A DNA stretch of 64,000 nt from Nocardia nova (GTDB taxonomy: Bacteria > Actinomycetota > Actinomycetes > Mycobacteriales > Mycobacteriaceae): NCBI RefSeq assembly GCF_002933465.1, contig NZ_PSZE01000005.1, forward strand, positions 186,001-250,000. The letters run 5' to 3'. The notes beneath the pieces are model-generated. The model searched no databases. It was not told the DNA's origin and was given only the letters and a program-made list of their open reading frames with translations. Positions 18,517-26,260 of the stretch are shown here, one piece after another; position 1 is the first letter of the stretch; each line of letters opens with the position of its first letter. The translations under genes were made by a program, and so were the position numbers.

Positions 18517-20447
18517 CGCACGAAGCCGCCCGTCAATCCCGGAACCAGGAAGCGACGCCAGGTCACCAGCAACAGCAGCACCGGCGGGATCGTCGACAGC
18601 AGGGCCCCGGCCGCGAGATGGGCGGCGTTCTCCTGGAATTGCCGGGCGTCGCCCCACAGCAGCAGCGACCAGGGACTGACGTCGGCGCCGCTGACCATGA
18701 GTCCGATGAAGAAGTCGTTCCACACCTGAATCAGTTCGAGCACCGCGACCGCGCCGACGGCCGGCCAGGCGGTGGACACCACGCGGCCCAGTACGGCCCA
18801 CGGTTTGGCCAGACCGTGCAGGGCGTCGGCGGCCGGGCCGTCCGAGGGCGCGAGCAGCGCCCCGCGCAGAATCAGGATCGCGATAGGCAGGCCGATCGCG
18901 GCATGCACCACGATCAGCGAGGAGAACGATGTCCCGGTCAATCCCATCCGCTCGATGACGCGCCGGATCGGCCCGACGTAGAGCTGCGCGGGCAGGACGG
19001 TGAACACCACCAGCACCACCACCGCGAGCCGCGAACGCAGCGCATCGGCGGGCCGCGCGGCGAGTTGATGGGCGACCGGGAAGGCCGCACCGATGACCAG
19101 GACGGTCGCCCACACCGCGACCCAGCCGGTATTGGCCATGGCATGCAACAACTCTCGGTGCTGCCAGACCGAACCGGTCCCGGCGAAGGCGGGCCCGTCG
19201 GCGCCGACCCAGCTGAACACCGCCAACGCCAGCAGCGGTCCCAGCGAGAGCAGCGAGACCGTCACGACCCGCAGGACGCCGCGCGCGGTGCGCTTGCTGC
19301 GGACCGGATCGACAGCTGGGCGGCGCATCCAGCCGACGCGGTGGCGGCGCACGTCGGTCTGCAGAATCCACGCCGCCGAACCGATCAGCACCGCCAGCGG
19401 CAGCGAATAGGCCGCGGCCACACCGGGATCGGCATCGGGATCCGAGACCAGCCGCCACCAGTGCACGGTGGCCGAGTCGAGCGAGTACTGCAACGATCCC
19501 GGTACCGCGATCAGGATGATGTCGAAGATCCGCGCCGCCGCGACGGCGACGACGAGTCCCAAAATCAGCAACACCGGCCGCATCAGTTCGAACAGCCGGG
19601 CCCGGGTTCGCGCCACGCCGCGCGCATCCTCGAGATAGCCGCGCCGTACGGGATCGGCTTCGATGGCGGCGATCGCGGCGCGGAACAGCGCGAACAGCGC
19701 ACCGAGCCAGCACCAGACGAAGGCCACGATCAGCGTGGTCATCAACCAGGTGCGCTGGCCCGTCACCCCGGGAACCGGCATCCGGTAGTCGGGGTTCTCG
19801 GCCAGCAGGCGCAGGGCAAGTCCGGCGACGAACGCGGACACGCCGAACGGCAGGATCAGCGGCTGCCACGGCCACCAGCCACGGCGGCCACGCCAGGCCA
19901 GTTCCAGGGCGAGGACCAGGACCGCCAGCGCGCACAGCACCCATACCAGCGTCCGAACGTAGGCGCCGCGCCCACCGGGCCCGAGCTCGACGCCGATTCC
20001 GCGGATCGTGACCGCGAGCGCGACCACCAGGACGGGCCACCACAGCGAACGCCACCGCACCCGTGCGACGATGCTCGCGCCACCGGGCGTCCCGCGGCGG
20101 AAAACCGTCGGCCACAATCGGTTTCGCAGCAAGGTCCAGCGGCCACGCACGGCCGCCGCCGCCACCGCGCGCATCGCGTCGTCCCTGCGCCACAGCATCG
20201 TGCTCGCCGCGACCAGGACGACCAGCAGCGCACACCAGGCGACCATCTCCCACTGGGCGCGGGCCGCGGTCCAGACCGTGGTGGCAGCCGGTCCCACCAG
20301 CAGCAGCAGGATCAGCAGCAGTGCGGGCAGCTGGGCCGGCCACATGGACCACCGCCGGGGGTGGCGGCCCGGGATCACCGGACCGGCGATCCGCGTGAGC
20401 GCCGGCTCCAGGTCCAGCCCGTGAGCGTGGATGTGCCCGGCCGTCAT
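18513..20447 (-). CDS. Fused two-domain ABC importer permease (MalF-MalG/UgpA-UgpE-like)
   Basis: This 644-aa polytopic protein appears to join the two permease subunits of a sugar-type (CUT1) importer. The first half contains a coupling-loop-like segment, YLEDARGVARTRARLFELMR (about residue 290). The second contains ADALHGLAKPWAVLGRVVST followed by IQVWNDFFIGL, a typical MalG-type EAA loop and following helix (about residues 560-595). CUT1 permeases are normally two genes of about 300 aa each, so the length fits a fusion. The ATG at 20447 overlaps the stop of the binding-protein gene, and its own stop overlaps the next ATG. No ATPase gene is present in the operon. Confidence 0.8.
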   Translation of the reverse strand: MTAGHIHAHGLDLEPALTRIAGPVIPGRHPRRWSMWPAQLPALLLILLLLVGPAATTVWTAARAQWEMVAWCALLVVLVAASTMLWRRDDAMRAVAAAAVRGRWTLLRNRLWPTVFRRGTPGGASIVARVRWRSLWWPVLVVALAVTIRGIGVELGPGGRGAYVRTLVWVLCALAVLVLALELAWRGRRGWWPWQPLILPFGVSAFVAGLALRLLAENPDYRMPVPGVTGQRTWLMTTLIVAFVWCWLGALFALFRAAIAAIEADPVRRGYLEDARGVARTRARLFELMRPVLLILGLVVAVAAARIFDIILIAVPGSLQYSLDSATVHWWRLVSDPDADPGVAAAYSLPLAVLIGSAAWILQTDVRRHRVGWMRRPAVDPVRSKRTARGVLRVVTVSLLSLGPLLALAVFSWVGADGPAFAGTGSVWQHRELLHAMANTGWVAVWATVLVIGAAFPVAHQLAARPADALRSRLAVVVLVVFTVLPAQLYVGPIRRVIERMGLTGTSFSSLIVVHAAIGLPIAILILRGALLAPSDGPAADALHGLAKPWAVLGRVVSTAWPAVGAVAVLELIQVWNDFFIGLMVSGADVSPWSLLLWGDARQFQENAAHLAAGALLSTIPPVLLLLVTWRRFLVPGLTGGFVR

Positions 20448-21745
20448 CGCGCTCTCCGTTCGAACTCGTCGAGTGCGCGCACCGCGTGGTCGACCGCCGC
20501 GTCCAGTCGCTCGGCGTGGCCGTCGCCGACGGTGATGAGCAGGTCGGTCAATACCCGCCACAGGCCGTCGCGGCGGCCGGCGGCGCCGATGAGGTCGGCG
20601 AAATCGAAGGCGGTCCACGAATGCAGCTCGCCTGCAACCGCTTCCAGCATCAGCGGGTGATCCGGGACCGTGCGCGGGCTGGGCGCCAGGAACCCGCCGT
20701 AGTCGCCGATCCAGGCCGAGACGGCGGCCGGTGCGGTCAGGGCGCCGAGCACCGGTACCGCATCGTGAGCGCCGGCCGCGGTCGCGACGATCACGTCGCC
20801 ACCGCCGATGGCCGGTCGCGGCCCCCCGGGCGCCACCGCCGGAAAGGGCATGACGCCCACCGCATCGGCGGGCCGGCCCGCGCGGCGCAGGCAACTGCGC
20901 ACGATGGGTTCCGCGAAATCGGGCGCCACCACCATCGCCGCGGTGCGCCGTTCGAACACCTCACGCACCGATTCCGGAAATTGCCGGGTCAGCGTCGCGG
21001 CGATTCCGCCCGGGAAGGTGTCGCGAGGCGCCCAGAGCGAGCCCAGTCGGTACAGGGTCGCCCGCACCGCGTCGCGATCCCATTCCCGCGGACGGTCCGG
21101 CTCGCCGGCGGAGGCCAAATCCTGGTAATCCCACGCGGATTCGCCGTAGAGGATATTGCCGAACAGGTCGGCCAGCACCCAGCCGTCGGCACCGCCCAGT
21201 GCCAATGGACGGCGGGCGGTCGCCGCCGCGATGCGTTGCGGCCACTGGGAGACGGTCCACTCGCGCGGGTCGTCGCGCGGGCGGTCGCCGCCGAACGCGT
21301 AGCGGTCGTACCACACCAGCGATTTGTCGGCCGCCTTGAACGGAATGCCGTAGAGCGCACCGTCTTTCCACAGCAGCGAGCGCCACTGTTCCGGATAGCG
21401 CGGCCCCGCCGCGTCGTGCCACAGCGTGGGCGGCAGCGCCCGCAGCACCCCGCCCGCCAGCTCACCGATCCGGCCGACCTCGGGCAACATCACCAGATCG
21501 GGCGCGGAGCGGCCGCGCGCCTGCAGGGCCGTATCGATGTCGTCGCCGAGCGGCAGCACGGCGACCGTGGCACCCAGCCCCGTGTCCTCCAGTACCCGGC
21601 GGAACGCGGCCAGCTCGGAACCGCTCCAGGGCACCGCGATACGCACCGAGGCGGGGTGGCCGAACAGCACACCGGGTGCGCACGCGGTCAGCATCGGCGC
21701 CAACGCCGCGGCACGCAGCACCGCCCGCCGTGTCGCCATCGCCAC
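20444..21745 (-). CDS. ABC importer extracellular solute-binding lipoprotein (family 1)
   Basis: This 433-aa receptor starts MAMATRRAVLRAAALAPMLT, a twin-Arg-like lipoprotein signal with the lipobox Cys at about residue 22 (LTACAP). The mature part has the family-1 architecture: RIAVPWSGSELAAFRRVLED, a ligand-pocket block GALYGIPFKAADKSLVWYD (about residue 130), and late DFADLIGAAGR. It is the first gene of a three-gene, fully overlapping operon with the fused permease and the membrane TPR-like protein. The substrate is probably a sugar or polyol by family; no catabolic gene nearby confirms this. An in-frame ATG at 21739 is an alternative start. Confidence 0.88.
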   Translation of the reverse strand: MAMATRRAVLRAAALAPMLTACAPGVLFGHPASVRIAVPWSGSELAAFRRVLEDTGLGATVAVLPLGDDIDTALQARGRSAPDLVMLPEVGRIGELAGGVLRALPPTLWHDAAGPRYPEQWRSLLWKDGALYGIPFKAADKSLVWYDRYAFGGDRPRDDPREWTVSQWPQRIAAATARRPLALGGADGWVLADLFGNILYGESAWDYQDLASAGEPDRPREWDRDAVRATLYRLGSLWAPRDTFPGGIAATLTRQFPESVREVFERRTAAMVVAPDFAEPIVRSCLRRAGRPADAVGVMPFPAVAPGGPRPAIGGGDVIVATAAGAHDAVPVLGALTAPAAVSAWIGDYGGFLAPSPRTVPDHPLMLEAVAGELHSWTAFDFADLIGAAGRRDGLWRVLTDLLITVGDGHAERLDAAVDHAVRALDEFERRAR

Positions 21746-21772
21746 CCCCGAGTCCGCCTGCCGTGCACCGAA

Positions 21773-21815
21773 ATCCGAATGCCGGTCCGCATGATATGCG
21801 GACCGGCATTCGGAT
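21773..21815. terminator. Perfect 19-bp inverted repeat, probable terminator of the NfeD-SPFH operon
   Basis: The left arm 21773-21791 and right arm 21797-21815 are perfect 19-bp complements around the 5-nt loop TGATA. The element lies 25 bp past the SPFH stop and 28 bp before the start of the importer lipoprotein, all on the minus strand. A stem this long, with no U-tract, could terminate the upstream operon. Because it also sits in the importer promoter region, an operator function is possible. Confidence 0.6.
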
Positions 21816-21839
21816 CATCGCCGAAATACGGTTACCCCG

Positions 21840-23084
21840 TTAACGTCCCGGATATTCCGGCGGCTGCCACGGCCGCCCGCCGGCATCGCCGGGGCGCGGC
21901 GCCGGTTGCTGCTGCTGCGCCGGCGGCGACGGCGGGATGGGCGCGCTCTGCGGCGGCAGATGCCGGGGCTGATTCGGCGCGACCAGCGGCGAATCGACCG
22001 GTGTGGCCGCCGCGGCCTCGGCGGCACGCACCGCGCGCTCCGCGGCCGGGTCGGTTTTGATGTCGAACCAGTCGGCCACTTCGTCGGCATCGTCGTCGGG
22101 TCCGTTCGCGGCGCCGTCGTCACTGGGCTCGTAGCGGAAGACGCCGTCCTCACCCTGGGTACCGAAGTTGCGGGCGAATCCTTCCAGTGCCTTGCCGAAG
22201 TCGCTGGGCACCATCCAGACCTTGTTGGCATCGCCCTTCGCCACCAGCGGCAGTGTCTGCATGTACTGGTAGGCGAGCAGTTCCGGGGTCGGTTTGCCGG
22301 ATTTGATGGCGGCGAAGACCTTTTCGATCGCCTTCGCCTGGCCCTGCGCCTGCAGGTAGGCGGCCGCGCGTTCACCCTGGGCGCGCAGGATCCGGCTCTG
22401 CCGCTCACCTTCGGCGGACAGGATGGCCGACTGCTTGGAACCTTCGGCCGCGAGGATCTGCGACTGCTTGGCACCCTCGGCCGTCTTGATCTGCGCCTCG
22501 CGATTACCTTCCGCGGTGAGGATCATCGCGCGCTTCTCACGGTCGGCCTTCATCTGCTTCTCCATCGATTCCTGGATCGACGGCGGCGGATCGATGGCCT
22601 TCAATTCCACTCGCGCCACCCGCAGGCCCCAGCGGCCGGTCGCCTCGTCGAGGACGCCGCGCAGCTGCGAGTTGATCTGGTCGCGGGAGGTCAGCGTCTC
22701 CTCCAGGGTCATACCGCCGACCACGTTGCGCAGGGTGGTGATGGTCAGCTGCTCCACCGCGGCGATGTAGTTGCTGATCTCGTAGACCGCGGCCTGCGGG
22801 CTGGTGACCTGGAAATACACCACCGAGTCGATCTGCACGGTGAGGTTGTCCTGGGTGATCACCGGCTGCGGGGGGAACGAGACGACCCGTTCGCGCAGGT
22901 CGACCTTCGCGCGGATCCGGTCTGCGAACGGGACCAGGAAGGTCAGCTGGCCCGATACGGTGCGCGAATATCTGCCCAGCCGCTCGATCACCGCGGCCTC
23001 GGCCTGCGGTACCAGCGCGATCGACTTGAAGACCACCACCGCGACCAGCACCACGATGACGATCGCGACGATCAGTACAGCCAT
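21840..23084 (-). CDS. SPFH/band-7 (stomatin/prohibitin-like) membrane protein
   Basis: This 414-aa protein has one N-terminal membrane anchor (VLIVAIVIVVLVAVVVFKSI) and an SPFH domain. VPQAEAAVIERLGRYSRTVS and RVVSFPPQPVITQDNLTVQI are classic, and the coiled-coil segment with Glu-Gly-Ala repeats follows (about residues 165-265). Such proteins form large membrane-associated rings linked to membrane microdomains and protease control. The C-terminal 100 residues are a low-complexity Pro/Gln/Ala-rich tail. It overlaps the upstream NfeD gene by one base. The NfeD-SPFH pair is a conserved functional unit and corresponds to Rv1487-Rv1488 by position. Confidence 0.93.
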   Translation of the reverse strand: MAVLIVAIVIVVLVAVVVFKSIALVPQAEAAVIERLGRYSRTVSGQLTFLVPFADRIRAKVDLRERVVSFPPQPVITQDNLTVQIDSVVYFQVTSPQAAVYEISNYIAAVEQLTITTLRNVVGGMTLEETLTSRDQINSQLRGVLDEATGRWGLRVARVELKAIDPPPSIQESMEKQMKADREKRAMILTAEGNREAQIKTAEGAKQSQILAAEGSKQSAILSAEGERQSRILRAQGERAAAYLQAQGQAKAIEKVFAAIKSGKPTPELLAYQYMQTLPLVAKGDANKVWMVPSDFGKALEGFARNFGTQGEDGVFRYEPSDDGAANGPDDDADEVADWFDIKTDPAAERAVRAAEAAAATPVDSPLVAPNQPRHLPPQSAPIPPSPPAQQQQPAPRPGDAGGRPWQPPEYPGR

Positions 23085-23515
23085 TATGGCCCCTTCCAGA
23101 CGACGGCGTGCGCGCCGTCGATCTTCATGACGTAGACGGTCTCACCCTCGGCATATTCATCGGCCGGGTCGAACGGGCGTGCGCTCCACACTTCGCCACC
23201 GATCTTCACCTGACCGCTGTTCTCGTTCACCGCCTCCAGCACCTTCGCCGTCTTCCCCGGCAACGCATCCACATTCGTCGGCGTGGGCGGTGGAGTCGCG
23301 AAGCGGCGCAACAACATCGGGCGGACGACGAACAGCAGCCCGACGGCGGAGATGGCGAACACCACGGCGTCGATCACCACCGGCGTCTGCGCGATCCCGG
23401 CAACCCCCGCGGTGATCAACGCCGCCCCGCCCAACATGAGCAGCGTGAAGTCACCGGTGAGCATCTCGGCTGCGGCGAGCAGAATTCCCGCGACCAGCCA
23501 TACGATTGCGGCCAC
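23084..23515 (-). CDS. NfeD family membrane protein
   Basis: This 143-aa NfeD short form has an N-terminal half with three to four hydrophobic segments (IVWLVAGILLAAAEMLTGDF, LLMLGGAALITAGVAGIA, VIDAVVFAISAVGLLFVV). The C-terminal half is the OB-fold domain (GKTAKVLEAVNENSGQVKIG, then GETVYVMKIDGAHAVV). NfeD proteins work with SPFH partners, and here the SPFH gene starts on the last base of this one. The role in membrane microdomain organisation is known only at the family level. Confidence 0.9.
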   Translation of the reverse strand: MAAIVWLVAGILLAAAEMLTGDFTLLMLGGAALITAGVAGIAQTPVVIDAVVFAISAVGLLFVVRPMLLRRFATPPPTPTNVDALPGKTAKVLEAVNENSGQVKIGGEVWSARPFDPADEYAEGETVYVMKIDGAHAVVWKGP

Positions 23516-23693
23516 GAGTCAACCGTACCGTGCCTGTCCGTTCTTCCGCGCCTTTCAGCGGGACGAGTCGAACGCAAACACGCCGGTCACCGGTCCAGAT
23601 CCGGTGGGCGCGAGCCTTCGTCGCCCGGACCGCACCGCCGCTCGTGGCCTCGCCTCCCGCCGAACGGCAAGGGAAACAGGTAGTTTCGACCGA

Positions 23694-24515
23694 GTGAGTG
23701 CGCGCGACTACGGTGACATCTATTCCGGACACGCTCGAACCCGCAAGCGCGCGGTACCACAGGTCATCGCCGAACGTGATCTCGTCGCCGAGGACGCGGC
23801 CAGCGGATTCTGCGGCGCCGTGGTCGGTTTCGAGCGCACCTACGACGGCGACTTCGTCAAACTCGAGGATCGAGGTGGAAGGGTCCGGCTGTTCGCCTTA
23901 CGTGAGGCGGCGTTCCTGATCGACGGCCGGCCGGTGACACTGGTTCGTCCGAAAGCGGCCGCGCCGGCCACACCGACCCGCTCCGCCTCGGGCTCGACGC
24001 GGGTGGAGGGGCTGCGCGCCCGCGTCGCGCGCGCCAGCCGGATCTGGGTCGAGGGCGTGCACGACGCGGCGCTGGTGGAGCGTGTGTGGGGCCACGATCT
24101 GCGCGTGGAGGGCGTGGTCGTGGAGCATCTGGAGGGACTCGACCACCTCGCCGAGCGACTGACCGACTTCCGCCCGGAGCCCGGCCGCCGGGTCGGGGTG
24201 CTGGTCGACCACCTGGTGACCGGGTCCAAGGAGACGAATCTGACCACCGGCCTCGGCCCCCATGTCCTGGTGACCGGTCATCCCTACATCGATATCTGGC
24301 AGGCTGTGCGGCCGCAGGCCCTCGGTATCAAGGCCTGGCCGCAGGTGCCGCGCGGTGAGGACTGGAAGACCGGCGTCTGCCGCCGTCTCGGCTGGGGTAC
24401 CCCGTCGGAGGGCTGGCGGCGGGTCTACAACGCCGTCGACAGCTTCCGCGATCTGGAGGCGCCGCTGCTGGGCGCGGTGGAACAGCTCATCGACTTCGTC
24501 ACCGAACCGGAGTGA
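23694..24515 (+). CDS. DUF3097 family protein
   Basis: This 273-aa conserved actinobacterial protein of unknown function matches the DUF3097 family. The N-terminal ARDYGDIYSGHARTRKRAVP and the block ARASRIWVEGVHDAALVERVWGDDL-like region (about residues 108-130) are followed by VGVLVDHLVTGSKE. This resembles a Toprim-type nucleic-acid enzyme core (IWVEG...D). The end is rich in Trp (DIWQAVRPQALGIKAWPQVP). The GTG at 23694 is chosen because the family motif starts at the second codon. It is divergent from NfeD and upstream of a hydrolase gene. Confidence 0.8.
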   Translation: MSARDYGDIYSGHARTRKRAVPQVIAERDLVAEDAASGFCGAVVGFERTYDGDFVKLEDRGGRVRLFALREAAFLIDGRPVTLVRPKAAAPATPTRSASGSTRVEGLRARVARASRIWVEGVHDAALVERVWGHDLRVEGVVVEHLEGLDHLAERLTDFRPEPGRRVGVLVDHLVTGSKETNLTTGLGPHVLVTGHPYIDIWQAVRPQALGIKAWPQVPRGEDWKTGVCRRLGWGTPSEGWRRVYNAVDSFRDLEAPLLGAVEQLIDFVTEPE

Positions 24516-24573
24516 GGACGCCGGTTCGCCGTACGCATGCCGATCCACGGGCAGCGTGGTTACGCTGGCCGAT

Positions 24574-25476
24574 ATGACGCCGCTGCAGCGCTACATCGCA
24601 GAGGAGATCGGTACCGACCACGCCGAGGGCCTGCTCAGCCGCCGGGAGGCGCTGCGGCGGCTGAGCCTGCTCGGGCTCGGCACCCCGGCCGCGGTGGCGT
24701 TGCTGGCCGCCTGCGCGCAGCGCTCCGGCACCTCGGCGGGGACGACGAAGCCCAGCGCGCCGGCAAGCTCGGCCCCACCGCCCGGAACCGCGACCGCGGT
24801 CCAGCCCACCGCGATCACCTTCCCCGGCCCCGACGGCCGTGTCCTGCGGGCCGCCTGGGCCGCCGCGGCGCAACCCCGCGGCGGTGTCCTGGTGATCCAC
24901 GAGAACAAGGGCCTCACCGACCACATCCGTTCCGTCGCCGGGCGTTTCGCCGGCATCGGCTATTCCGCGCTCGCGGTGGATCTGCTCTCCGAAGAGGGCG
25001 GCACCGCCACCTTCACCGACCCGGCCGCCGCCACCGCGGCGCTGGGCAAGGCACCGCAGGATCGTCTCATCGCCGACCTGCACGCCGGTGTGACGGAACT
25101 GAGTCGCCGGGTGCCGGGAAAGAAGTTGGGCGCCACGGGTTTCTGTTTCGGCGGCGGTCTCACCTGGCTGCTGCTCACCCATGGCACGCGGGAGCTGGCC
25201 GCGGCCACGCCCTTCTACGGTCCGTACCCCGGTGACGACGACATCACCACCGCGACGGCGGTTCTCGCCGTCTACGGCGCACTCGACAAGCGTGTCGACG
25301 CCACGCGTCCCGCGGCCGAGGCGGCGTTGAACCGAGCCGGCGTGCCAAAGGAGGTTTTCGTCGCCGACGACGCCAATCACGCGTTCTTCAACGATACCGG
25401 CGCGAACTACCAGCCCACCGCGGCCGCCGCCGCCTGGCAACGCGTCACCGACTGGTACGCGCGGTATCTCGGTTGA
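24574..25476 (+). CDS. Dienelactone hydrolase family protein, exported lipoprotein
   Basis: This is an alpha/beta hydrolase of 300 aa. The N-terminus has a twin-Arg-like motif SRREALRRLSLLGLGT and a lipobox (VALLAACAQR, Cys near residue 48), then a Ser/Pro/Thr-rich linker. The dienelactone hydrolase fold follows: VLVIHENKGLTDHIRSVAGR, the nucleophile elbow GATGFCFGGG with a catalytic Cys (near residue 191), Asp in YGALDKRV and His in DDANHAFFND. A Cys nucleophile is typical of the family. Export as a lipoprotein is seen in a subgroup of actinobacterial members. The substrate is unknown. Confidence 0.87.
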   Translation: MTPLQRYIAEEIGTDHAEGLLSRREALRRLSLLGLGTPAAVALLAACAQRSGTSAGTTKPSAPASSAPPPGTATAVQPTAITFPGPDGRVLRAAWAAAAQPRGGVLVIHENKGLTDHIRSVAGRFAGIGYSALAVDLLSEEGGTATFTDPAAATAALGKAPQDRLIADLHAGVTELSRRVPGKKLGATGFCFGGGLTWLLLTHGTRELAAATPFYGPYPGDDDITTATAVLAVYGALDKRVDATRPAAEAALNRAGVPKEVFVADDANHAFFNDTGANYQPTAAAAAWQRVTDWYARYLG

Positions 25477-25549
25477 GACGCGCCGGCGCGATCCGGCTCG
25501 CGGTGTCGCCGACCAGGCACAGGCCGCCCTGCACGCCCGGCCCAGCCGT

Positions 25550-25746
25550 CCGGGATAACTCAACCCCGGCGAGCGGCCACTCACGCTCACGACCACCGCC
25601 ACCGAAGCCGGTCTCGCACAGGCACATTCGTACATCCTGCACGACCTCTGGACACCACGACGACCACCGTGACGGACGGCCGTGTCGTCGCGCCGGACAT
25701 TCCCGCACACAGCGTGGTGCTGCTGCGGATCACACCCACCGATTGA
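25550..25746 (+). pseudogene. C-terminal remnant of a GH27-type alpha-galactosidase
   Basis: No intact gene lies here, but two short coding-like segments in different frames spell the end of a GH27 glycosidase. YILHDLW is followed, after a one-base frame change, by VVAPDIPAHSVVLLRITP and a stop at 25744-25746. The order linker, YxLxDLW, Thr-rich stretch, VPAHGxxLLRxTP is the usual C-terminal beta-sandwich ending of bacterial alpha-galactosidases. The catalytic barrel is missing. It is the first of several decayed genes between 25.5 and 29.2 kb. Confidence 0.45.
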
Positions 25747-25915
25747 TATTTCCGGGCTGACTCTACGAAACACCGTAACCAGAGCCGGCGACGACCTGCG
25801 GGTCGTCGATCAGGCCAGTGCGAGCCGGCCGGCATTGCCTGTGCGCACTACGACTGTGGGGCTGCCGACAACGGATCACCGGCGCACACCACGGTCAGAG
25901 CTCTGGAACGGTATC

Positions 25916-25929
25916 TAGAACATGTTACA
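25916..25929. promoter_or_regulatory. KstR-type operator
   Basis: TAGAACATGTTACA matches the KstR consensus TnnAACnnGTTnnA at every defined position. KstR is the TetR-type repressor of the mycobacterial/rhodococcal/nocardial cholesterol regulon. The site is 24 bp before the SDR remnant and upstream of the acyl-CoA ligase, so the pair is probably derepressed by steroid-derived acyl-CoAs. Confidence 0.7.
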
Positions 25930-25952
25930 GTTTGGATGGTAGCGTCACCGGC

Positions 25953-26228
25953 ATGGGACGTGTAGACGGCAAAATTGCACTCATCAGCAGGGGCTCGCGA
26001 GGTGTGGGTGCGGCCCATGGGCGGCTGCTCGTCGCCGAAGGCGCGCAGGTCGTGATCGGTGACATCCCCGACGATCTGGTGACGATTCCGTTGGGCCGTC
26101 CTGCGCAGCCCGAGGAGGTGGCGACCTTCGTGCTGTTCCTGGCGAGCGACGAATCCTCGTATGCGACGGGCTCGGAGTTCGTCGTGGACGGCGGCCTGGT
26201 GACCGCGGTACCGCACAAGACCTCCTGA
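25953..26228 (+). pseudogene. Internally deleted steroid-type short-chain dehydrogenase
   Basis: This 91-codon open frame joins the N-terminus of an SDR to its last quarter ([20 protein letters not shown], then GDI, then [20 protein letters not shown], ending in the typical GSEFVVDGG). Both ends resemble 3-alpha/20-beta-hydroxysteroid dehydrogenases such as FabG3. About 150 residues, including the Ser-Tyr-Lys catalytic centre, are missing, with the join after GDI. The cofactor loop is also altered (SRGSRGVG instead of TGGxxGxG). It still has a KstR-type operator upstream and precedes the fadD-like gene by 32 bp, so it may persist as a leader of that operon. Confidence 0.75.
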
Positions 26229-26260
26229 CCCCGGACGACATCACCTCCAGGAGCACAGAG

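Noticed and set aside
18618..20660. Long plus-strand open frame opposite the fused permease.
   Set aside because: Composition is dominated by Arg, Gln, His and Gly as expected for the complement of a membrane protein gene, with no domain.
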